Positions 53,771-63,191 of a stretch of DNA of 64,000 nucleotides are shown in pieces. Every line of letters begins with the position of its first letter. Position 1 is the stretch's first letter. This DNA is from Hanstruepera neustonica (GTDB lineage Bacteria > Bacteroidota > Bacteroidia > Flavobacteriales > Flavobacteriaceae): contig NZ_POWF01000001.1 in NCBI RefSeq assembly GCF_002895005.1, forward strand, positions 62,001 to 126,000, given 5' to 3'. A program made the position numbers and the translations under genes. The notes under the pieces are model-generated. The model had not been told where the DNA came from. It saw nothing but the letters and a program-made list of their open reading frames with translations, and did not search any database.

Positions 53771-54295
53771 ATGCCGAAAGAACTTCACGAAAATATATGT
53801 AGCGACACGGTTTTTGAACAGATTTATAATAAATATTCCAAAGACTTAAATGACTTTTTGTTCTACAAGTATGGTGCCGCCTTAAATCCGGCAGACAAAG
53901 CTCAAGATGCCTTTATAAAACTTTGGGACAATTGTAAAAAGGTAAGCTTTAGCAAAGCTAAATCATTCTTATTTACGGTAGCCAATAATTTAATGCTGAA
54001 TGAAGCAAAGCATCAAAAAGTCGTTTTAAAATACCAAAAAATACTACCCAATAATACTACCCATGAAACACCTGAATTTTTATTGGAAAAAGAGCAATAT
54101 TTAGAACGCTATAAAGCGGTACTGGAAAGTTTAAAAGAAGAGCAACGAATCGCTTTTTTATTGAATAAAGTTGAAGGGAAAAAACATAGTGAGATTGCCG
54201 ATATGTTGGGAGTAACTCAAAAAGTGGTTGAATATAGAATTTACAGTGCTTTTAAAATTTTAAAAACCGAATTGGAAAATTTTTCAATAAAATAA
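53771..54295 (+). CDS. FecI-type ECF sigma factor
   Basis: This 174-aa ECF sigma factor has region 2 from FEQIYNKYSKDLNDFLFYKYG through AQDAFIKLWDN (RNA polymerase and -10 contact) and region 4 with SLKEEQRIAFLLNKVEGKKHSEIADMLGVTQKVVEYRIYSAF, the helix-turn-helix for the -35 element. It is followed by a FecR-like anti-sigma gene and a TonB receptor with an STN domain, the full FecI/FecR/FecA relay. It would direct transcription of the receptor and possibly linked genes on substrate binding. Confidence 0.93.
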   Translation: MPKELHENICSDTVFEQIYNKYSKDLNDFLFYKYGAALNPADKAQDAFIKLWDNCKKVSFSKAKSFLFTVANNLMLNEAKHQKVVLKYQKILPNNTTHETPEFLLEKEQYLERYKAVLESLKEEQRIAFLLNKVEGKKHSEIADMLGVTQKVVEYRIYSAFKILKTELENFSIK

Positions 54296-54344
54296 TCAGG
54301 AGAAATGTGGATTAAGTTGTTTAATAGTAAATGCGGATCATTTT

Positions 54345-55256
54345 ATGGAAAATGAACAGTTAATAAAAAAATGGCTGAATAATGAATTAACCACTGAAGA
54401 AGAAGCAATCTTCAAGGGCTCTGCTGACTATTCTAAAAATCAAGCTATTATTGATGATGCACAAGCATTCAAAGCTTCAAACTTTTATCAATTAGAAGAT
54501 TTTGCCAGTTTCAAAAAGCATTATAATGAGAACCAAAAAAAGAGCAAGCAATTAAATTGGAAATTACCTTTTTTAAGAATTGCGAGTGTTATTGTTATAG
54601 CATTATGTGTCTATTCTGTTTTTTATTTTAACAATACAACCCAAATAAAAACCCTAGCTGCTGAAAAGACGACTTTTGAACTTCCCGACGCCTCAAGCGT
54701 TACCTTAAACAGTGTTTCAGAAGTTTCCTTTATTAAACGTAACTGGGATTCCAATAGGTCATTGCATTTAAAAGGTGAAGCTTTCTTTAAAGTCTCTAAA
54801 GGGAAAACTTTTGATGTTATTACATCAGCAGGTACAGTTACAGTTGTTGGCACACAGTTTAATGTCAAACAGCGTCAAAATTTCTTTTATGTTGAATGTT
54901 ATGAAGGTATTGTAAGTGTGACCTCTGACACGATTACCAGAAAGCTTCACGCTGGAGATTCATTTAAAATTTACAACGGTTCATTTTCTGAAGATCATTC
55001 CGATTTCATGGAGCCAAGGTGGATTGACAACTCCAGTACATTTCATGCCATTGCCTTAAAAGATGTACTCTCTGAATTGGAAAGACAATATAATTTAGAA
55101 ATTACCCATCAAAACGTTGATATAGAAAAATTATTTACTGGTACCTTTACTCATAATAATTTAGAGCAAGCCCTTATTTCCATCACACAACCCATGAATT
55201 TAAACTATGAAGTAAATTCTTCCAATCGTGTTGTACTGTATGAAAATAAGGATTAA
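54345..55256 (+). CDS. FecR-type anti-sigma factor
   Basis: This 303-aa protein has a cytoplasmic N-terminal part (~1-75), one membrane span (~77-95, LRIASVIVIALCVYSVFYF) and a periplasmic FecR domain (TTFELPDASSVTLNSVSEVSF, then KGEAFFKVS and GTQFNVKQR). The C-terminal ~70 residues (ALKDVLSELERQYNLEI) form the STN-like domain common in Bacteroidota FecR proteins. It transmits the receptor signal to the sigma factor encoded 49 nt upstream. It overlaps the receptor gene by 17 nt. Confidence 0.92.
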   Translation: MENEQLIKKWLNNELTTEEEAIFKGSADYSKNQAIIDDAQAFKASNFYQLEDFASFKKHYNENQKKSKQLNWKLPFLRIASVIVIALCVYSVFYFNNTTQIKTLAAEKTTFELPDASSVTLNSVSEVSFIKRNWDSNRSLHLKGEAFFKVSKGKTFDVITSAGTVTVVGTQFNVKQRQNFFYVECYEGIVSVTSDTITRKLHAGDSFKIYNGSFSEDHSDFMEPRWIDNSSTFHAIALKDVLSELERQYNLEITHQNVDIEKLFTGTFTHNNLEQALISITQPMNLNYEVNSSNRVVLYENKD

Positions 55257-57744
55257 ACTTTTTTTTATTGGTACCATAGTCTGCTTGCTACAGTCCTTTC
55301 AGGGTTTCGCACAAAATGAAACAGACACCATGTTATTGCACGATGTCCTTGAGGCAGCAGAAAAAAAATATGGAGTCCAGTTTAATTATGCCGAGGATGT
55401 AATAGCAGGCATTCATATTTCGCCACCTGCCGATGATTTATCTATTGAAGATTTAATCATTTTTTTAGAAACACAATCGAAACTAATCTTTTCAAGATTG
55501 AATGATTCTATTATATTGATAAAGCATCATCCTAAAAATCTACTTTGCGGCTATATCAAAAGTTCTATTGATAATTTGCCCATTCCATTAGCCACCCTTC
55601 AAAAAGGAACAAAAGGTATTGTAGCCGACAACAATGGCTATTTTGAAATTTCAGATTATAAACCAGATGATTCCTATGAAATTCGAGCTCTAGGCCATAA
55701 AAGCATGATCTTGAATTTACAGGATTATGATTTAAACAGTTGCTTTACCTTACTTCTAGAACCTGACATTCAAGCGTTATCTGAAATTTTCATTTCAAAC
55801 TATATCACTAAAGGAATTAGCAAACTCAATAATGGGTCCTTTAATATTAATATTGAGGAGTTTGAAATTTTACCTGGTTTGATTGATGCCGATGTTCTAA
55901 ATTCGGTTCAAGCATTTCCAGGCATCCTAAGTGTATCTGAAACAGTTTCTAACATTAACATCCGTGGCGGATCGCATGATCAAAATCTTATTTTATGGGA
56001 CAATATCAAAATGTACCAGTCAGGTCATTTTTTTGGACTCATTTCCATGTATAATCCTCAAATAACACAAAACGTTTCATTATTTAAAAACGGAACCGAT
56101 GTTGCTTTTTCTGATGGTGTTTCTGGAACCATCGCTATGTACACTGAAAAAAAATTGAATAAAACATTTAACGGCAGTATTGGTATCAATTTAATTGATG
56201 CCAATGGATTTGCCGATCTCCCTTTAGGCAAAAAATCGTCCTTGCAAATAGCCGCCAGAAAATCCATAAGTGATTTTACAAAAACCCCTGCTTACGATCA
56301 GTTTTTTAAACGTATTTCTCAAAATAATGAATTACAAAATGACATAAACTCTGATCAGGAATTTGATTTTTATGATGCATCCCTGCGATGGATTTATAAA
56401 ATTAACGACAAAAATGAATTAAGGCTTAACTTTATCAATGTTTCCAATAATTTAGTATTCAACGAAAATGAAATTGTCAATACCGTCGAAACCTCACGGG
56501 AGAGCAGTGTTTCTCAAAGTAGTATAGCAGGTGGGTTACAATATTTACGAAAATGGAATTCTAAATTCAATACGACACTTGAAGTTTATGAAACAGATTA
56601 TAAACTAGAATCCATTAACGCCAACATTACAGAATCACAACGCTTTTTACAAAAAAATCAGGTTTCTGAAACTAGTGTCAAATTAATAGCTGAGCAAAAA
56701 CTTAACGAGAAATCTCATGCAACCTTTGGTTACCATTTTACCGAAACCGAAGTCACCAATTTAGATGATGTTGATGTTCCAAGATATAAATTACTAGTTT
56801 CTGAAGTATTGAGGGAGCATAGTGCGTTTGCCAAACTTAATTGGAAAACCTTAAATAAAAAAACACATGTGGATTTAGGGTTTCGGTATGCCTATTTAGA
56901 TGAGTTTCAGAAACATATTCTGGAACCCAGGTTGAGTGTGACTCATAAGCTTTCAAATAGTTTGTCCATTGAAGCACTTGGCGAATTCAAGCACCAAAAC
57001 ACCTCCCAAATAATTAACTTTCAAAACGATTTTTTAGGGGTTGAAAAAAGACGTTGGCAATTAACAGATAATGACTCCATTCCAATAATAAAAAGCAAAC
57101 AGTTATCACTAGGAATAAACTTTGATAATAATGACTTTTTGTTAAGTGTTGAGGGATACTATAAAAAAGTCAATGGTATAACCTCTCAAAGCCAAGGTTT
57201 TCAAAATGATTTTGAGTTTGCCAAAACATCAGGTAATTATGAAGTTTATGGCATTGACTTTTTGACAAGAAAGCGTTTTGATGCATTCAATTTATGGTTA
57301 AGTTACTCCTATATGGATAACAAATACCATTTTAAAGAGCTTTATGAAGATGGGTTTCCAAGTAATTTTGATATTACACATGCCATAACATTTGGGTCTT
57401 CCTATACAATAAATAAATTTAAATTGGCAGCAGGTTTGAATTGGCGAACCGGAAAGCCATTAACAGAACCCATTGATGGTAATGATGTTGTCAATAATAC
57501 AATAAACTATGCCGCTCCTAATTCTTCATCATTGGAATCCTATTTTCGAGTAGATTTATCGGCACTTTACTATCTCGATATTGGGAAAAAATTAAAAGGC
57601 CAATTTGGAGCTTCAGTTTGGAATGTATTCGGAAAGGACAATGTCATCAATAGATACTACCGATTAAGCAACGTAAACCTTGTTGAGATAAACGAACTGT
57701 CTTTAGGTTTTGTTCCGAATGTATCCGCTAGAATTCTATTTTAA
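55240..57744 (+). CDS. STN-domain TonB-dependent transducer receptor
   Basis: The ATG at 55240 gives MKIRIKLFFIGTIVCLLQS, a good signal peptide cut after FAQ, and 834 aa. Domains in order are an STN (secretin/TonB N-terminal) module (~25-100), a carboxypeptidase-regulatory-like beta domain (~105-185, LCGYIKSSIDNLPIPLATL), a plug (~205-320, with NINIRGGSHDQNLILWDNI) and a 22-strand-type barrel ending in NVSARILF. The STN signals to FecR. No SusD gene follows, so this is a FecA-like signalling receptor and not a SusC. The substrate (siderophore, metal complex or other) is not apparent. Confidence 0.92.
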   Translation: MKIRIKLFFIGTIVCLLQSFQGFAQNETDTMLLHDVLEAAEKKYGVQFNYAEDVIAGIHISPPADDLSIEDLIIFLETQSKLIFSRLNDSIILIKHHPKNLLCGYIKSSIDNLPIPLATLQKGTKGIVADNNGYFEISDYKPDDSYEIRALGHKSMILNLQDYDLNSCFTLLLEPDIQALSEIFISNYITKGISKLNNGSFNINIEEFEILPGLIDADVLNSVQAFPGILSVSETVSNINIRGGSHDQNLILWDNIKMYQSGHFFGLISMYNPQITQNVSLFKNGTDVAFSDGVSGTIAMYTEKKLNKTFNGSIGINLIDANGFADLPLGKKSSLQIAARKSISDFTKTPAYDQFFKRISQNNELQNDINSDQEFDFYDASLRWIYKINDKNELRLNFINVSNNLVFNENEIVNTVETSRESSVSQSSIAGGLQYLRKWNSKFNTTLEVYETDYKLESINANITESQRFLQKNQVSETSVKLIAEQKLNEKSHATFGYHFTETEVTNLDDVDVPRYKLLVSEVLREHSAFAKLNWKTLNKKTHVDLGFRYAYLDEFQKHILEPRLSVTHKLSNSLSIEALGEFKHQNTSQIINFQNDFLGVEKRRWQLTDNDSIPIIKSKQLSLGINFDNNDFLLSVEGYYKKVNGITSQSQGFQNDFEFAKTSGNYEVYGIDFLTRKRFDAFNLWLSYSYMDNKYHFKELYEDGFPSNFDITHAITFGSSYTINKFKLAAGLNWRTGKPLTEPIDGNDVVNNTINYAAPNSSSLESYFRVDLSALYYLDIGKKLKGQFGASVWNVFGKDNVINRYYRLSNVNLVEINELSLGFVPNVSARILF

Positions 57745-57756
57745 ACTTACTTGAAA

Positions 57757-58761
57757 TCACAACGTAGTACCTCTCAAAATAAGTTCTGTTTTTATTAAAA
57801 CTTTCCGTTTTTTAGATTCTCTTTTTTCGAGACTATCAATTAACATATTAACTGTAGTGCTCCCTATTTTTAAAGGATGCTGTGATACGGTGGATAATTT
57901 AGGTTCAGAAAAAGGCAGAATATTGTTACCCGAAAACCCTATTATGGATATATTTTTAGGAACCTGTTTTCCAGATTTTAATGCCTTATGAAGTGCGATA
58001 ACACCCGATGTATTATCTATAGCTATAACCCCATCAATATCCATGTTTTGCATCAACAAGGATTCAATTTTTTCTTCGTTGTCGTCATCCAAGTCATAGG
58101 ACGCTACTATAGGATCATTAGTATAATGTTTTGATTCCGACAATGCATCTAAATATCCTTTAATTCTCAACTTGCCGACACTCAATTCGGATATATTACT
58201 TAATAAAGCAATCTTTTTTCTCCCTTCATTAAGCAAATGTTTGGTGGTTGTATAAGAGGACTCATAGTCATTAATAATTACCTGCATGCATCCCACGTCG
58301 TTCAGTACGCGATCAAACATAACAATTGGTATATTCTGTTTTACCAAGTTTTCAAAATGTTCTTTGCTGTCATTTGTTTGGGTCTCTTCGGCTACGGATA
58401 CAATAAATCCATCTACGCTTCCGTGGGATAATACTTCAAGACTCTTTATTTCCTTTTCATTCGATTCGTTTGATAAGCATGTAATGATATTGTAACCTTT
58501 TTTTGAAGCTTCTTTTTCAATTCCGAACAACACTTGAGCAAAAAAGTGATTTAAAATATTTGGTATGATAACCCCTATAGTTTTAGTTGCACTTCTTTTG
58601 AGATTTAAAGCTAATTGATTAGGCTTATAATTATATAATTGGGCCAATTCTTTAACCCTCTCAATAGTTTCTGCGCCAATCTCATCACTATTATTTAGTG
58701 CTTTTGATACAGTCGAAACCGATACATTTAATTCTTGAGCTAATTGTTTTAAAGTGACCAT
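57757..58761 (-). CDS. LacI family transcriptional regulator
   Basis: The start is placed at the Met of MVTLKQLAQELNVS, as the upstream extension runs into a terminator hairpin. The 334-aa protein has the LacI HTH (VTLKQLAQELNVSVSTVSKALN) and hinge (NYKPNQLALNLKRSATKTIGVIIPN), then the periplasmic-binding-protein-like sensor domain (~60-334). It is encoded next to a glucan-utilisation locus on the same strand, so it probably regulates it in response to a glucan-derived sugar. It converges on the TonB receptor gene with a 12-nt gap. Confidence 0.93.
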   Translation of the reverse strand: MVTLKQLAQELNVSVSTVSKALNNSDEIGAETIERVKELAQLYNYKPNQLALNLKRSATKTIGVIIPNILNHFFAQVLFGIEKEASKKGYNIITCLSNESNEKEIKSLEVLSHGSVDGFIVSVAEETQTNDSKEHFENLVKQNIPIVMFDRVLNDVGCMQVIINDYESSYTTTKHLLNEGRKKIALLSNISELSVGKLRIKGYLDALSESKHYTNDPIVASYDLDDDNEEKIESLLMQNMDIDGVIAIDNTSGVIALHKALKSGKQVPKNISIIGFSGNNILPFSEPKLSTVSQHPLKIGSTTVNMLIDSLEKRESKKRKVLIKTELILRGTTL

Positions 58762-58769
58762 AATTTTTA

Positions 58770-58800
58770 AAAAAAGGTGCGCTAAAAAACGCACCTTAAA
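58770..58800 (-). terminator. Terminator hairpin just upstream of the LacI gene
   Basis: The stem AAGGTGCG / CGCACCTT has an A-run on one side and, on the minus strand, a seven-T tract. It ends the T9SS glucan-binding protein gene and stops 9 nt before the LacI start codon, leaving no room for a separate promoter between them. Confidence 0.8.
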
Positions 58801-58831
58801 TTACCTAACTATTTACTAATTCACGAATAAA

Positions 58832-60340
58832 TTACTGTTTAATTAGTTTAATACTTTTTGATCCATTAATAGTATTGATTGTTGCAAAGTATAGACCCGC
58901 TGGTAAACTTGAACCATCTATTATAGCTTCAGAAGCATTTGGATTTAAACTCATAGCTTGTCTTCCATGAATATCAAAAACCTCAATAGAATTGATTTCT
59001 TGATTATTGGTTTTCACATTCCAAACGTCTAGTGTTGGGTTAGGGTAAATACCTATTTCTGATATATTTAATTCAGGAGTACTTAAAGATTCAACTTCTG
59101 AAAAGTATACATTATCAATAAAAAAGTCGAATGTCCCTACTGGTTGACCAGAAAATATTAATTGTTGAATTGAATTTCTTGATGTTAACAAATTCGCTGA
59201 ATTTGTAACCAACGATGGATTAGCAAAATCATCTAAATCAATATCCAAACTTACCCATTGTCCTTGTGCTATGTTATAAGCTAACTCCCCTTCAACTGTA
59301 CCAGCATCTAAATCTACTAATTTAACTCTGAAAACTGTTGCATTAGGTGACCACACATCCACATGGAAAAAGTTCATAGATGTTGCATCAACTGCATCAG
59401 CTCCATAGAATTCTACACCAACGAAATCTGCATCAATGTACCTCTTACATTCCGAACCTGGCCCATCAACTTGAACATTATCTGTGTATGTACTGGTACT
59501 CCAAGCTGATCTCCATGAACTGACATTCACATCAGTTGTATATGTATTGCTGTACATATTAATAACTTGACTTTGCAAAGGAGTAGGTACTGGCGCTGCT
59601 ACTGTAGGTTCGGTTGGTATACATGGAGCGCAATCTGGGCCACCACAATCAACTCCAGTCTCGTTACCATTCTGGATACCATCATCACATGTTGGCACAC
59701 AAGGGTCGCAATCTGGACCACCACAATCAACTCCAGTTTCCATACCATTTTGGATACCATCATCACATGTTGGGATAACGCCAATTTGAACTATATTGTC
59801 AATATACCAAACTCCTCCATTTCCAGTTCCAACTGTTGTGCAAGAACCCCCTTCACATGAAGGATCGTAATTGGGCTGTATTACTAAAATAGGATATTGC
59901 TCCATACCTGTCAATCCAGGTTGATCACTAAAATCAAATGTCACATCTGTCCATACTCCAGCATTAGCAATAACAACATCTCTATTATAAGTTGGTTCAC
60001 CGTTCAAACCGTTTTGAATTTGAAATCGAATACTTTGATTGGCTATCGGAGCCCATACTTGCATTGTAAATTCAGTACCGTTAGCTAAATTGATTAACGG
60101 CAATCCAGGAGTTTCGAAACCAATTCCTCCAAACCAATCTGCATTATCAGGTTTATTAATTTCAAGAACCCTCATAGTGGTATTAACACCAGACATATCA
60201 GGATTAACGATGTTGGCATATACAAGATTACCAAATTGAAATTGAGGTAGTTCACCACTATCTTCAAAATCATAAAGTGTAGTTTGTCCTACAACAATAG
60301 TGGTCGCAATTAAAAAGATTAAAAAAGTAATTTTTTTCAT
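58832..60340 (-). CDS. T9SS-exported carbohydrate-binding protein with Cys/Asp repeats
   Basis: This 502-aa protein has a signal peptide (cut after VVGQ). Residues ~20-185 form a beta-sandwich like a CBM (TLYDFEDSGELPQFQFGNL ... GVWYIDNIVQIG). Two tandem 26-residue repeats with CDDGIQNG-ETGVDCGGPDC-PC follow (~190-243). A second beta-sandwich covers ~255-415 (NSYTTDVNVSS-type start, FDFFIDNVYFSEV end). The last ~75 residues are a T9SS sorting domain (IGIYPNPTLDVW ... SIKLIKQ). No glycosidase residues were found. Beside GH17 and GH30 genes it is probably a surface glucan-binding protein. Confidence 0.82.
   Translation of the reverse strand: MKKITFLIFLIATTIVVGQTTLYDFEDSGELPQFQFGNLVYANIVNPDMSGVNTTMRVLEINKPDNADWFGGIGFETPGLPLINLANGTEFTMQVWAPIANQSIRFQIQNGLNGEPTYNRDVVIANAGVWTDVTFDFSDQPGLTGMEQYPILVIQPNYDPSCEGGSCTTVGTGNGGVWYIDNIVQIGVIPTCDDGIQNGMETGVDCGGPDCDPCVPTCDDGIQNGNETGVDCGGPDCAPCIPTEPTVAAPVPTPLQSQVINMYSNTYTTDVNVSSWRSAWSTSTYTDNVQVDGPGSECKRYIDADFVGVEFYGADAVDATSMNFFHVDVWSPNATVFRVKLVDLDAGTVEGELAYNIAQGQWVSLDIDLDDFANPSLVTNSANLLTSRNSIQQLIFSGQPVGTFDFFIDNVYFSEVESLSTPELNISEIGIYPNPTLDVWNVKTNNQEINSIEVFDIHGRQAMSLNPNASEAIIDGSSLPAGLYFATINTINGSKSIKLIKQ
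59627..59773 (-). repeat. Two tandem 78-bp coding repeats (Cys-rich module)
   Basis: Two direct repeats with 78-bp (26-codon) spacing encode the CDDGIQNG...GGPDC units. The nucleotide match is high, pointing to recent duplication or selection on the DNA level. Confidence 0.8.
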
Positions 60341-60672
60341 AGTTTAATATTTTAGTTGTTAATTATTCAAAAATCTAAAGTCAAAAAATGTAATTTATCA
60401 AAGATACCCTCTTAAAATTGTATTATTCGCATTTGTTACCGCTACAAAAAACATACAATCAAAAAAAAACTATATCTAGTTTAAAATCAATCCAGAATGC
60501 AGAATCAATAGGATGTTTCACGTATTCAGGTTTTTCATTAGATTTTTATATTTTTAGAATGTATAGGTCATGTTGTGGTGATTATATGATATGTTGGGTT
60601 AATTTTGTCTAAATGCTTTTAACTTTTATCTTAATACAACATTAAAAAAGCACTATGGCCATTTATAAGTTA
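60341..60672. other. 332-nt intergenic region without a gene
   Basis: This is the longest gap in the window. It lies between the GH17 gene end and the start of the T9SS carbohydrate-binding protein gene, both on the minus strand. It holds a promoter-like TTG / TAnnTTT pair near 60368-60401 and an imperfect dyad at 60433-60447. It contains no clear terminator for GH17 and no coding frame that looks real. Confidence 0.6.
60368..60401 (-). promoter_or_regulatory. Putative promoter of the T9SS carbohydrate-binding protein gene
   Basis: Reading the minus strand, a TTG (60401-60399) is followed after 21 nt by TAGATTTT, a seven-of-eight match to TAnnTTTG, ending ~28 nt before the start codon. Confidence 0.35.
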
Positions 60673-61587
60673 TTAAAATTTTAAGTTTTCGCTTTTATCC
60701 CAAAGTCCCCAATATGCACCAACATCTCCTTCATCCCCTACTTTCCAAGACTCATCAAACGATGAGAAGTAGAAAATGAGAATATCATTTTCTTTTGTCC
60801 AATTTATAGTGTCAATAAAATACTTCATAGCGGCTCTATCGCCTGCGACCGCACCTTTTAAACTTCCTCCTTCACTTGGCCAACCAGTCTCTGTAATTAT
60901 GATTGGTTTCCCTTTTGCTGCATCCACAACTTGACCATACATAGCCTGCATATGACCTAAAGCATATTCTATAGGACAGCCTTCCCAATACGGATATAAA
61001 TTGGTTAAAATAACATCTGAATGCTCAACCAATTCAGGGTGTCTTGAAAACTCATAATAAGCATCCACATATCCAACTGGAATATCCAGACCTGATAAAG
61101 CGTCTTTAACACGTCTTATATAAACTAGCAACTCTTCTAATGTTAAATCATTGCGATAAAGCACTTCATTACCTACAGCTGCCACATCAACATGACCAGC
61201 TCTAGCAAGTGTAATTAAGCCCTCAATTTCTTTTTCATTATCCTCCATGTTATCTCCTAACCAGGCTCCAACAAGCGTGTTCAAGCCATGTTTTTTGGCA
61301 GCAACTGGGACATGCTCATTTCCTTCAACACATGAAAATGATCGGATAGCCTCAACATACGGTTTTAAAATTTGTACACGACGATCAACCTGCTCAAAAC
61401 TAATATCATCACCTGGTTGTTGTCCATCTTCATACATACTAAAGCATATGCCATGAAACCCATCATTAATGGTTTTTCGCCATAAATCTTTTAAGGCTTC
61501 AAGTGATAATTTTGACGCATCAATTCCTACAGTGTTTTTTTGACTATAGCCCTTGTATTTGTAATATGATTCTCTTCTATACGACAT
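60673..61587 (-). CDS. GH17 family beta-1,3-glucan hydrolase, no signal peptide
   Basis: This 304-aa TIM-barrel glycosidase has the acid/base Glu141 in AAVGNEVLY and the nucleophile Glu233 in IITETGWPSEG, both diagnostic of GH17 (laminarinase / beta-1,3-glucanase). The N-terminus (MSYRRESYYKYKG) has no signal peptide, so it acts in the cytoplasm on imported oligosaccharides. It is the third gene of a minus-strand unit after GH30 and the transporter, with a 19-nt gap. It probably cuts laminari-oligosaccharides to glucose or short products. Confidence 0.93.
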   Translation of the reverse strand: MSYRRESYYKYKGYSQKNTVGIDASKLSLEALKDLWRKTINDGFHGICFSMYEDGQQPGDDISFEQVDRRVQILKPYVEAIRSFSCVEGNEHVPVAAKKHGLNTLVGAWLGDNMEDNEKEIEGLITLARAGHVDVAAVGNEVLYRNDLTLEELLVYIRRVKDALSGLDIPVGYVDAYYEFSRHPELVEHSDVILTNLYPYWEGCPIEYALGHMQAMYGQVVDAAKGKPIIITETGWPSEGGSLKGAVAGDRAAMKYFIDTINWTKENDILIFYFSSFDESWKVGDEGDVGAYWGLWDKSENLKF

Positions 61588-61606
61588 ATATTTAATTCAT
61601 TAAAAT

Positions 61607-63169
61607 TTATAACTCACCCCGTCTTTCAACAAGTTGCGCTTTTATTTCTCTTGCTCTATCCTCAGTTAGACTATACTTCCACATGATCCAAATAGCTATT
61701 GCCGCTGTAACTGATGGAATAATAATATCCGCAATTCTTAAACTATGCATTGTTTCAGCTGTTTGGGTTTCGGCATCAGAAATAAAACCAACAAGCTTTA
61801 ATACTAAACCTCCCAAAAATAAAGCGATGGATTGACCAATTTTCACCATCCACCAATATATAGCGCCAAAAGTACCTTCTTTTCTAGGCATGCCATTTTC
61901 TAATTCATCCAAGTCGCACACATCGGCAGTCATACTCATCATTAAGGTAAATAAACCTCCTAAACCAAAGGCTATAAACGGAATAGGTATGAAAATTAGC
62001 CATGGTGACCCTTGACTTGTATCAATACTAAACCAGGTCATGCCAACACTTTCCAAAAATGGATTTATGGCTTCAAACAAAGAAGCTACTCCAGTATTTA
62101 AAGATTCACCAAACCCTGTTTGGTTAAACTTTTCGTTTAAGCCATTGTCAAATCCCCACCATTTCATAATATATCCAATAATGGATATCACTGTTGAAAT
62201 TATAAAGGCTTTTCGTTTTCCCCATTTATTGGCTATTGCTGAAATAATAGGAATTACAACAAACGCCGTAATAACAGCTGTTATGGTTGAAAACCAAGCT
62301 GGCCACGTACCTGCTTCTCCATAACTGCCATTGTACATGTAAAAAACAATAATATAAACGCTAAAAGCAGCTACCATTTGAAAGCCATTAAAAACCAAAA
62401 AAGTAGCTCCACATAGTTTCATAAAAGGTTTGTTTTTAGAAACTTGAATAATACTTTGCCATAGCTCTTTTAAGTTTTTAGCTAATGTCTTTAAATTGAT
62501 GTCCTTTCTGTTTTTCATGTGAGCTGCATCAATTCCTCTACAAAAAATAGCTGGTAATACACCTAACACAACACAAACCAAACCAACAATGATTGATAAA
62601 TGCCTGACTCCTATATCTTGAGATTCATAAATCTGTGGATCAGCAATAATGACCCAAAACCAAGGTACAATCATCCAAGCAATTTGTCCCATAGTGTTTG
62701 AAAATGCCATTAATCGTGTACGCTCATTATAATCTGAAGTCATTTCATATCCCAAACCAACCAAAGGTGTAGCATACATGGTATTACCTACCAAAAACAA
62801 AATAGACAAGATTAAGAAGTACCAAAAATTATAAACTTGAGAATTTTCAGGAGACATTTGCCAAGTTAAGGCAAACAATAAACCGCTTAAGATAGCGCCA
62901 ATAAATATATAAGGTCTTCGTCTTCCCCATTTTGACTTTGTATTGTCTGAAATAAAGCCCATAATAGGATCGGTTATGGCATCGAAAAATCTGGGTAGAG
63001 CTCCTAAAATTCCAGCATAAAGCGGATCCATTCCAAAGGCAGTCAACAAAAAAAACATGAAGAAGCCTAATGCTCCAGGCAATAAATTCAAAACAAAATG
63101 TCCTGCACCAAATGCAGCTTTTTGTCCAATTGGTACTTTGTCTTTAGCAGCGGTTTTATAATGTGACAT
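61607..63169 (-). CDS. GPH/MFS family sugar transporter
   Basis: This 520-aa integral membrane protein has about 12 hydrophobic spans. The motif DAITDPIMGFISDNTKSKWGRRRPY is the glycoside-pentoside-hexuronide:cation symporter signature, and GNTMYATPLVGLGYEMTSDYNERTRL follows the family pattern. Members carry disaccharides or oligosaccharides with Na+ or H+. Between GH30 and GH17 genes, it probably imports beta-glucan oligomers across the inner membrane. The order GH30-transporter-GH17 has short gaps (22 and 19 nt), so one transcript is expected. Confidence 0.92.
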   Translation of the reverse strand: MSHYKTAAKDKVPIGQKAAFGAGHFVLNLLPGALGFFMFFLLTAFGMDPLYAGILGALPRFFDAITDPIMGFISDNTKSKWGRRRPYIFIGAILSGLLFALTWQMSPENSQVYNFWYFLILSILFLVGNTMYATPLVGLGYEMTSDYNERTRLMAFSNTMGQIAWMIVPWFWVIIADPQIYESQDIGVRHLSIIVGLVCVVLGVLPAIFCRGIDAAHMKNRKDINLKTLAKNLKELWQSIIQVSKNKPFMKLCGATFLVFNGFQMVAAFSVYIIVFYMYNGSYGEAGTWPAWFSTITAVITAFVVIPIISAIANKWGKRKAFIISTVISIIGYIMKWWGFDNGLNEKFNQTGFGESLNTGVASLFEAINPFLESVGMTWFSIDTSQGSPWLIFIPIPFIAFGLGGLFTLMMSMTADVCDLDELENGMPRKEGTFGAIYWWMVKIGQSIALFLGGLVLKLVGFISDAETQTAETMHSLRIADIIIPSVTAAIAIWIMWKYSLTEDRAREIKAQLVERRGEL

Positions 63170-63191
63170 AACTTTTGGTTTTGATTTGTGT

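Noticed and set aside
55240-57744. SusC-type glycan importer
   Set aside because: No SusD follows, and the FecI/FecR genes with an STN domain mark a signalling receptor.
59627-59773. CRISPR-like repeat
   Set aside because: Only two copies, in frame within a gene and encoding a conserved Cys-rich unit.
60418-60612. 64-codon plus-strand frame in the 332-nt gap
   Set aside because: A/T-rich low-complexity product, opposite to the surrounding genes and without a start context.
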